Program-made: the position numbers and the translations under genes
Shown here: positions 55,955 through 61,541 of the stretch, in pieces
How the letters are laid out: each line of letters opens with the position of its first letter
Position numbering within the stretch: the first letter of the stretch is position 1
Source of the DNA: Myxococcus xanthus
GTDB lineage: Bacteria > Myxococcota > Myxococcia > Myxococcales > Myxococcaceae
Length of the DNA: 61,541 bases
Assembly: GCF_013116825.1 (NCBI RefSeq)
Contig: NZ_JABFNS010000040.1
Coordinates: forward strand, 1-61,541
Direction: 5' to 3'
The notes under the pieces: model-generated
Databases searched by the model: none
What the model was told of the DNA's origin: nothing
What the model saw: the letters and a program-made list of their open reading frames with translations, nothing else

Positions 55955-56431
55955 TCAGGCCTTGTCGCGGGAGATGGGGCCCGTCTTCGCCTTCGTCACG
56001 CGCAGGTAGTCCGCGGGGGCGAGCACGAGCTGCGTGCCACGCACGCCCGCGGACACGGCGATGGCGTCGAACAGCTCCATCGTCTCGTCGACGTACACGG
56101 GATAGTCCTTCTTGCCGCCGATGGCCGTGCAGCCGCCCCGGATGAAGCCGGTGAGCGGCTGGAGCTCCTTGAGCGGCACGGTGTCCACCTTGCGGTCTCC
56201 GCTGAGCCGGGCCAGCGCCTTCAGGTCCAGCTCCGCGTTGCCGGGCACCACCGCCATCAACACGCCGGTGCGGTCGCCGCGCGCCACCAGCGTCTTGAAG
56301 ACCTGCTCGGCGGGCATGCCCACCTTGGCCGCCACCGACTCCGCGGACAAATCCTCCAGGTCCACGTCGTAGTCGCGCAGCGCGTACTTCACGCCGAGCG
56401 AGTCCAGGAGCCGGGCGCTGTTCGTCTTCAC
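55955..56431 (-). CDS. ybaK: YbaK-type aminoacyl-tRNA deacylase
   Basis: The 158-residue protein has the YbaK/EbsC fold: KTNSARLLDSLGVKYALRDY, the Lys-containing VFKTLVARGDR, VVPGNAELDLKALARLSGDR and GGCTAIGGKKDYPVYVDETM. The best-studied member hydrolyses mischarged Cys-tRNA(Pro). The start is GTG at 56431, only 4 bases after the purK stop, so it is the third gene of the purE-purK transcript. Confidence 0.93.
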   Translation of the reverse strand: MKTNSARLLDSLGVKYALRDYDVDLEDLSAESVAAKVGMPAEQVFKTLVARGDRTGVLMAVVPGNAELDLKALARLSGDRKVDTVPLKELQPLTGFIRGGCTAIGGKKDYPVYVDETMELFDAIAVSAGVRGTQLVLAPADYLRVTKAKTGPISRDKA

Positions 56432-56435
56432 GGCC

Positions 56436-57578
56436 TCACATCCCCAGCGCGGTGGCGGCGGCCTGCACGCGGGCGAGCGCGTCCTCGGGCGAGCTGCCCA
56501 CCGCGGACAGGTGCCCCATCTTCCGGCCCTTGCGCGCCTCCCGCTTGCCGTACAGGTGCAGGCGGACGCCGGGCATGGCCAGCACCTCCTGGAAGCGAGG
56601 GCCGCCGTCCTTCAGCCACAAGTCGCCCAGCAGGTTGACGATGGCCGCTGGACGCACCACCTCCACGGAGCCCAGCGGCAGGTTGCACACCGCGCGCACC
56701 GCCTGCTCGAACTGCGAGGTGAGGCACGCCACCTCGGTGGAGTGGAAGCTGTTGTGCGGGCGCGGCGCCAGCTCGTTGACCAGCACGCTGCCGTCCTTCA
56801 GCAGGAACAGCTCGATGACGAGCAGGCCTTCGACCTGGAGCGACTCGGTGACGCCGCGCGCCAGCTCCGTGGCCTTGTTCAGCACCGCGGGCGGCAGCGG
56901 CCCCGGCAGCAGCGACCAGGCGAGGATGCGCTCCTCGTGGTGATTGAAGGCTGGCGGATACACCGCCACTTCTCCATGGGGGCTGCGGGCCACCAGCACG
57001 GACAGCTCGGACTGGAGCGCCAGCGCGGCCTCCACCACCACGGAGCGCTCACCCAGCTCGCGCCACGCCTGGGCGGCCTCGGCCGCGGAGGTCACCTCCA
57101 CCTGCCCGCGTCCGTCGTAGCCGCCCTCGCTGGACTTCACGAAGCAGCGTCCCCCCAGCGCCTGGATGGCCTCGGCCAGCTCCACGGCGGAGTGCGCCTC
57201 GCGCCACGGGCCCAGGGGAAAGCCGCCCTTGGCGAGCCAGCCCTTCTGCCGGCCCCGGTGCTGAATCACGCGGAGCACGTCCGCGCCCGGGCGCATGGGG
57301 GTGTGCCGCGCGACCGCTTCCAGCGTGGGGAGGGGAATCTTCTCGATTTCGAGCGTCACGGTGTCGCACGCGCGCGCCAGCGCCTCCGCGGCCGCCGTGT
57401 CACCGAAGGACGCGGTGACACACCGGTCCACCACGGAGTGGGCCGGGCAGTCCGCGTCCGGGTCCAACGCCTGGACCTGGAAGCCCAGCGTGCGCGCGGC
57501 CAGGGCCATCATCCGCCCCAACTGGCCGCCGCCGAGCATGCCAATCGTGCCGCCGGGCAGCACCACGCGGGGGCTCAT
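56436..57578 (-). CDS. purK: N5-carboxyaminoimidazole ribonucleotide synthase
   Basis: The 380-residue ATP-grasp enzyme begins [20 protein letters not shown] and has the ATP-grasp core ([20 protein letters not shown]) and the late metal site [15 protein letters not shown]. It converts aminoimidazole ribonucleotide, bicarbonate and ATP to N5-CAIR in purine synthesis. Its start overlaps the purE stop by 4 bases. Confidence 0.96.
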   Translation of the reverse strand: MSPRVVLPGGTIGMLGGGQLGRMMALAARTLGFQVQALDPDADCPAHSVVDRCVTASFGDTAAAEALARACDTVTLEIEKIPLPTLEAVARHTPMRPGADVLRVIQHRGRQKGWLAKGGFPLGPWREAHSAVELAEAIQALGGRCFVKSSEGGYDGRGQVEVTSAAEAAQAWRELGERSVVVEAALALQSELSVLVARSPHGEVAVYPPAFNHHEERILAWSLLPGPLPPAVLNKATELARGVTESLQVEGLLVIELFLLKDGSVLVNELAPRPHNSFHSTEVACLTSQFEQAVRAVCNLPLGSVEVVRPAAIVNLLGDLWLKDGGPRFQEVLAMPGVRLHLYGKREARKGRKMGHLSAVGSSPEDALARVQAAATALGM

Positions 57579-58072
57579 GACAGCTCCCGGTGCGCCAGCA
57601 CTTCGTCCGTACGCGCCTTGCGCCAGGCCGCGAGCCGCTCGCGCAGCTCCGGGTACTTGAGGCAGAGGATGGCCGCGGCGTGCAGGGCGGCGTTGGCGGC
57701 GCCCGGCTTGCCAATGGCCTGCGTTCCCACCGGCACGCCCTTGGGCATCTGGACGATGGACAGCAGCGCGTCCAGGCCGCTGAGCAGCGTGGTGGGCATG
57801 GGCACGCCAATGACGGGCAGCAGCGTCTTGCTCGACACCATGCCCGGCAGGTGCGCCGCGCCGCCCGCCGCGGCGATGATGACGGACAGCCCCCGCGACT
57901 CCGCGGTGGACGCGTACTCCATCATCCAGTCCGGGGTGCGGTGGGCGGACACCACGCGCACCTCGTGCGGGATGCCCAGTTCCTTGAGGATGTCGACCGC
58001 GGGCTGCAGGTGCTCCAGGTCGCTCCTACCGCCCATGATGACCCCGACCCACGGGGTGACCGTGCTCGCCAT
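57575..58072 (-). CDS. purE: N5-CAIR mutase
   Basis: The 165-residue protein has the PurE signatures [64 protein letters not shown] and [13 protein letters not shown]. It rearranges N5-CAIR to CAIR, the step after PurK. purE-purK-ybaK form one tight operon. Confidence 0.97.
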   Translation of the reverse strand: MASTVTPWVGVIMGGRSDLEHLQPAVDILKELGIPHEVRVVSAHRTPDWMMEYASTAESRGLSVIIAAAGGAAHLPGMVSSKTLLPVIGVPMPTTLLSGLDALLSIVQMPKGVPVGTQAIGKPGAANAALHAAAILCLKYPELRERLAAWRKARTDEVLAHRELS

Positions 58073-58220
58073 TGGTGTGCGCGCCTCCGTGCGCTGTCCC
58101 GCCGAAACCAGGAGGAACGCGGAGATAGGGCGGGGTGATTCCGCGGGTCAACACGGAAAGGCGCGGGTGACGAGGATGACACGCCGGCCTTCCCGTATTC
58201 CCGGTGCGCACTCGCACACA

Positions 58221-58257
58221 GGGTGGGGCAGGGGGCGCAAGCCCCTGCCCGCCACCC
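58221..58257 (-). terminator. Strong hairpin after the acyl-CoA ligase gene
   Basis: GGGTGGGGCAGGGG (58221-58234) pairs with CCCCTGCCCGCCACCC (58242-58257), 14 pairs with a 2-base bulge and a 7-base loop. It starts 7 bases after the ligase stop on the minus strand. No T run follows. Confidence 0.6.
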
Positions 58258-58264
58258 AGGGCGG

Positions 58265-60079
58265 CTAGGCCGCGGAGACGCTGCGGTCGCTGCCCTCGCG
58301 GTAGAGGGCTTCGATGGCGTCGTTGTAGCGGGCCACGACGTTGCGGCGCTTCACGCTCATCTTGGGGGTGAGCATGTCGTTGGCGACGGTGAAGTCCTCG
58401 CTGATGAGCAGGAAGCGCTGCGGGCGCTCGTAGCCCTTCACGTCGCGGGTGAACTCATTCATCTGCTCGCGGTAGAGCTGGAGCACCTCGGGACGCTTGA
58501 GCAGCTCCGGCATGGACGTCGTGTCCAGGCCCTTCTCCGTGGCCCACTTCTTCAGCGTGTCCACGTCCACGACGATGATGGCCACGTTGTACGGCTTGTT
58601 CATGCCGTGGACCAACGCGTTGGCGATGTAGGTGGAGAGCGTCAGCGACTGCTCGATGGGGCTGGGCACCACGTACTTGCCGTTCTCCAGCTTGTACTGC
58701 TCCTTGATGCGGCCGGTGATGTAGAGGTAGCCGTCCGGATCCAGGTAGCCCATGTCACCGGTGCGGAAGCCGCCGTTCCCGGTGAACACCTTCTCGTTCT
58801 CCTCGGGCTTGTTGTAGTAGCCCATCATCACGTTGTGCCCGTGGACGACGATTTCGCCCTGCGTCGCCTCGCCGGTGGCCGCCGTGTCGATCTCCACGCG
58901 AACCCCGGGCAGCGCCTTGCCCACCGAGCCGATCTTCCGGTTGTTGGGGAAGTTGGCCGTGGCGATGGGCGACGTCTCCGTGAGGCCGTAGCCCTCGTAG
59001 ACGGTGATGCCGAGGTTGTCGATGAACTCCGCCACCTCCTTGGAGATGGCCGACCCACCGGAGAAGGCGTACTTCAGCCGCCCGCCGAAGCGCGCGCGGA
59101 CCTTGGAGAAGACCACCTTGTCGAAGAAGGCGTGCTGCAGGTCCAGCAGGCCGCTCGACTTGCCCTCCTCCGCGAGCGCGCGCCGCTGGGCCGCCACCGC
59201 GAGGCCGCGGTGGAACATGAACCGCGTCACCGCCTTCTCGCCGGCCATGCGCTTCTGCAGGCCGTCGTAGATGCGGTTGAAGATGCGCGGCACGCTGAAC
59301 AGCAGCGTGGGCTTCACCTCGGAGAGGTTGTCGATGATCTTCTCCACCGCCTCCGCGATGGCCATGGACGCGCCCATGGACAGCAGCGCGTGCAGCTCCA
59401 CCGTCTGGCCGAAGACGTGCGCCCAGGGCAGGAAGGCCAGGGAGCGGTCCTCCGTCCCCATGGGGAACACCTCGTGCATCGCCGACACGTTGCGGGCGAT
59501 GTTCGAGTGGCTGAGCATCACGCCCTTGGGCTGTCCCGTGGTGCCCGACGTGTAGATGAGGCCGGCCAGGTCCGTCGGCTTGGGGCTCACCAGGGGCGTG
59601 GGCGTCTCGGCGCCCCGCCGCAGCAGCGTCGCGAAGCTGTCCGTGTCGCTGGTGGTGCCGCTGAAGCGGATGATGTGCTCCAGGTTCGGCAGCTCCGCGC
59701 GTACGGCCTGGATGCGCTGCGCGATGTCATCCGTGGCACAGAAAACGACCTTGGAGCCGCTGTCGTTGATGATGAACTGCAGTTCCTTCACCTGCTGCGA
59801 TTCGTACATCGGGACGTAGGCGCCGCCGAGCGTGTACGTGGCGTACGCGCCCACCGCCCACTCCAGGCGGTTGTTGGAGATGACGGCCACGCGGTCGCCC
59901 GCGCCCACGCCCAACTGCGCGAGCCCTCCTCGCAGGTCGTCGACCATCTCTCCGAAGCGAGAGTAGGTCGTCCAGACCCACTGGCCGTTCTTCTTCTCTC
60001 CGAAGAGGTCACGGCTGCCGAAGGTGGAGGTGCTGCGCTTGAAGATGTCGATGAGGGTCTGGAACTGCGGGAGCTGCAT
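58265..60079 (-). CDS. Long-chain acyl-CoA ligase (AMP-dependent)
   Basis: The 604-residue enzyme has the adenylate-forming core: YTSGTTGQPKGVMLSH (ATP-binding P-loop), VYEGYGLTETSP, FRTGDMGYLDPDGYLYITGR and the C-terminal flexible domain with YTPKM-like LTPKMSVKRRNVV. It activates fatty acids as acyl-AMP and then acyl-CoA. The residues fit the FadD15/long-chain type. It is monocistronic, with a terminator hairpin downstream and its own upstream spacer. Confidence 0.93.
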   Translation of the reverse strand: MQLPQFQTLIDIFKRSTSTFGSRDLFGEKKNGQWVWTTYSRFGEMVDDLRGGLAQLGVGAGDRVAVISNNRLEWAVGAYATYTLGGAYVPMYESQQVKELQFIINDSGSKVVFCATDDIAQRIQAVRAELPNLEHIIRFSGTTSDTDSFATLLRRGAETPTPLVSPKPTDLAGLIYTSGTTGQPKGVMLSHSNIARNVSAMHEVFPMGTEDRSLAFLPWAHVFGQTVELHALLSMGASMAIAEAVEKIIDNLSEVKPTLLFSVPRIFNRIYDGLQKRMAGEKAVTRFMFHRGLAVAAQRRALAEEGKSSGLLDLQHAFFDKVVFSKVRARFGGRLKYAFSGGSAISKEVAEFIDNLGITVYEGYGLTETSPIATANFPNNRKIGSVGKALPGVRVEIDTAATGEATQGEIVVHGHNVMMGYYNKPEENEKVFTGNGGFRTGDMGYLDPDGYLYITGRIKEQYKLENGKYVVPSPIEQSLTLSTYIANALVHGMNKPYNVAIIVVDVDTLKKWATEKGLDTTSMPELLKRPEVLQLYREQMNEFTRDVKGYERPQRFLLISEDFTVANDMLTPKMSVKRRNVVARYNDAIEALYREGSDRSVSAA

Positions 60080-60239
60080 GAGGGGGGCTCCACTCGGAAA
60101 CAGGTTGGTTTGAGGTGCCGCAGCTTAAGGCTGAACGCATCCTGTGTGGGCCCATTCCTGAAACTTCACGCCCCACCTGCACACAATCGTGAACACGACG
60201 CAGTGCGGCGGGGCGTCCGGGTGAGGTGCGGGACGACTC

Positions 60240-61541
60240 TCAGTACGTGGAGCCGAGCTTGCCGAAGCTCTTGAGCGCCTTCACCTTGCTCTTCTTCACG
60301 AGCGAGCGCCGGGCCTCTTCGCCCTCCGCGCTGTCGTACTCGTCCATCACCGCCCGCTGTTCGGCCTGGTCCGCCGCCACCGCGGCGCTGCCGGACACCG
60401 CGCTGGCTTCGTCGAAGAGCGCCTGGTTGCGTTGCAGGTAGAGCTTCGCCTCGTCCTTGCGGCCCTCGCTCAGGGCCTCGGCCGCCTTCTGCATGTTGAC
60501 GGCGCTGCGCGCCCGGGCGGCGTAGACGGTGGCCTCGCGGTCCTGGCGGGCGAGCACCTCCTCATGCCGGTTGGTCACCACCGCGGACAGCGAGGCTTCG
60601 TTGGCCACCTCCGCGTCGCGGATGAGGTCCGTGTACGCCAGCTTCAGGTCCAATACGCGCGCCGTCCGCCCCACCGAGTCCCCGGTGACGTTGAGCCGCA
60701 CCACCACGCGCTCCAACTGGCCCGCGGAGAAGTCGGGCAGCGACACGTGCACCTGATTGCCGGACTGGCTGGCGCGGTAGCCCAGCACCTCGCCCAGGGA
60801 CGTGCCGGGGGGCAGGGTGAAGGTCATCGTCACGCCGCGCGCCACCGTCGTCCCGGCCTGCTGCAGGTCCTTCTGGAAGAGGGTGGAGAGCTGGGCGGCG
60901 TCCTCCAGGAAGCCGTAGGCGCCGGCGCCGTACTCGGCGAAGGCCTGCATCAGGTCCTCGTTGAAGTCGGTGCCCACGCCAATGGCGCTCAGGGTGATGC
61001 CGGTGGCGCGCAGCTCCCGCGCCATCCGCGTCAGCTCCTCGTCGGCGGTGAGGCCCTCGGTGGGCTGGCCGTCGCTCATGAGGATGAGGCGGTTGACGCC
61101 GTAGGTCCGCTGCGCGGTGGACAGCTGATAGCGCCCGGCGGACAGGCCCGCGCCGATGTTGGTGCCGCCTTCGTCCCAGATGCCGTCCACGTACTGGAAC
61201 ATCCGCTCGCGGTTGGCGGCCGTGGCCTCCAGGGACGGCAGGCTCTTCACGTCCGAGCCGTAGTGGATGATGGCCAGCCGGTCCTGGTCATTCAGCAGCC
61301 CGATGAGGTGCCGCGCCGCCTGCTTGGCCTGGGCCAGCTTGTAGCCGCTCATGGAGCCCGAGCGGTCGATGACGAGCGCCAGATTGACAGGGCTTCGCTG
61401 TGCCCCCGGCACCTGCGCGCCCGACAGGTCGAAGGTGGCGAACACCTCGGAGGTGCCCGCGGGGACGTACGGATGAGACAGCCGGCTCGTCAGCGTCAGC
61501 GAGCCCACCGTGGCGGGCACGACGGGCGGCGGGGGCGGGAC
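60240..61541 (-). CDS. VWA-domain protein, N-terminus beyond window
   Basis: The frame is open to the right edge, and the visible N-terminal part is Pro-rich (VPPPPPVVPATVG), so the true start lies outside. At least 433 residues are present. The VWA domain has a complete MIDAS motif (LVIDRSGSMSGYKLAQAKQA), then ILMSDGQPTEG. C-terminal to it is a beta domain (VHVSLPDFSAGQLERVVVRL) and a charged helical tail. It resembles secreted Ca/Mg-dependent adhesion or scaffold proteins; an export signal would be in the missing part. Confidence 0.85.
   Translation of the reverse strand, partial: VPPPPPVVPATVGSLTLTSRLSHPYVPAGTSEVFATFDLSGAQVPGAQRSPVNLALVIDRSGSMSGYKLAQAKQAARHLIGLLNDQDRLAIIHYGSDVKSLPSLEATAANRERMFQYVDGIWDEGGTNIGAGLSAGRYQLSTAQRTYGVNRLILMSDGQPTEGLTADEELTRMARELRATGITLSAIGVGTDFNEDLMQAFAEYGAGAYGFLEDAAQLSTLFQKDLQQAGTTVARGVTMTFTLPPGTSLGEVLGYRASQSGNQVHVSLPDFSAGQLERVVVRLNVTGDSVGRTARVLDLKLAYTDLIRDAEVANEASLSAVVTNRHEEVLARQDREATVYAARARSAVNMQKAAEALSEGRKDEAKLYLQRNQALFDEASAVSGSAAVAADQAEQRAVMDEYDSAEGEEARRSLVKKSKVKALKSFGKLGSTY

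Overview
The window is high-GC DNA (well above 65% G+C by eye) with dense genes, many NtrC-type sigma-54 activators, FHA, PilZ, TPR and PEGA proteins, and numerous small lipoproteins. This points to a delta-proteobacterium of the Myxococcus type (Myxococcota). The assignment rests on gene content and style only; no database was searched.

Layout. 1-2.9 kb: a partial secreted-protein gene and two tandem PEGA-domain proteins. 2.9-7.3 kb: a parC-parE topoisomerase pair. 7.6-10.5 kb: a secreted protein, a metallo-beta-lactamase-fold hydrolase and a protein made of repeated Arg/Glu-rich amphipathic helices. 10.5-16.5 kb: small lipoproteins, a VOC-domain protein, an M50-like membrane protease, an S46 exopeptidase coupled to a Cys4 protein, and an ECF sigma factor. 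16.6-18.3 kb: a double-FHA sigma-54 activator. 18.4-32.9 kb: one long type II secretion operon, gspC-D-E-F-(small membrane protein)-G-(G-like)-H-I-J-K-L-M-N, preceded by a near-perfect sigma-54 promoter with upstream palindromes and by an NtrC-type response regulator gene. The prepilin peptidase is not in the window. 34.6-38.5 kb: a ParB-domain protein and the TldE/TldD protease pair. 38.7-42.7 kb: an FHA/TPR membrane protein, a double cyclic-nucleotide-binding protein and an NTF2-like membrane protein in one tight operon. 42.7-49.8 kb: a TPR protein, a homoserine-kinase-like enzyme, a lipoprotein, a DUF2505 protein, a polytopic metalloprotease and a PilZ-DUF192 pair. 49.85-52.3 kb: an accessory island with a frameshifted IS5-type transposase remnant, a low-GC secreted protein with three internal repeats, and a broken small lipoprotein gene. 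52.3-61.5 kb: an EAL-CBS protein, a membrane coiled-coil protein, a quinone-oxidoreductase-like enzyme, ybaK-purK-purE, an acyl-CoA ligase and a partial VWA protein.

How the parts fit. The T2SS operon is the functional centre. It would export folded proteins across the outer membrane, and its promoter architecture suggests that an adjacent phosphorylation-controlled sigma-54 activator switches it on. The features most likely to be undescribed are the 51-residue membrane protein and the signal-less GspG paralogue inside that operon, the amphipathic helical repeat protein at 9.2 kb, and the low-GC three-repeat secreted protein at 51 kb. Most other genes are ordinary core functions. Many long plus-strand open frames are antisense shadows typical of this base composition.
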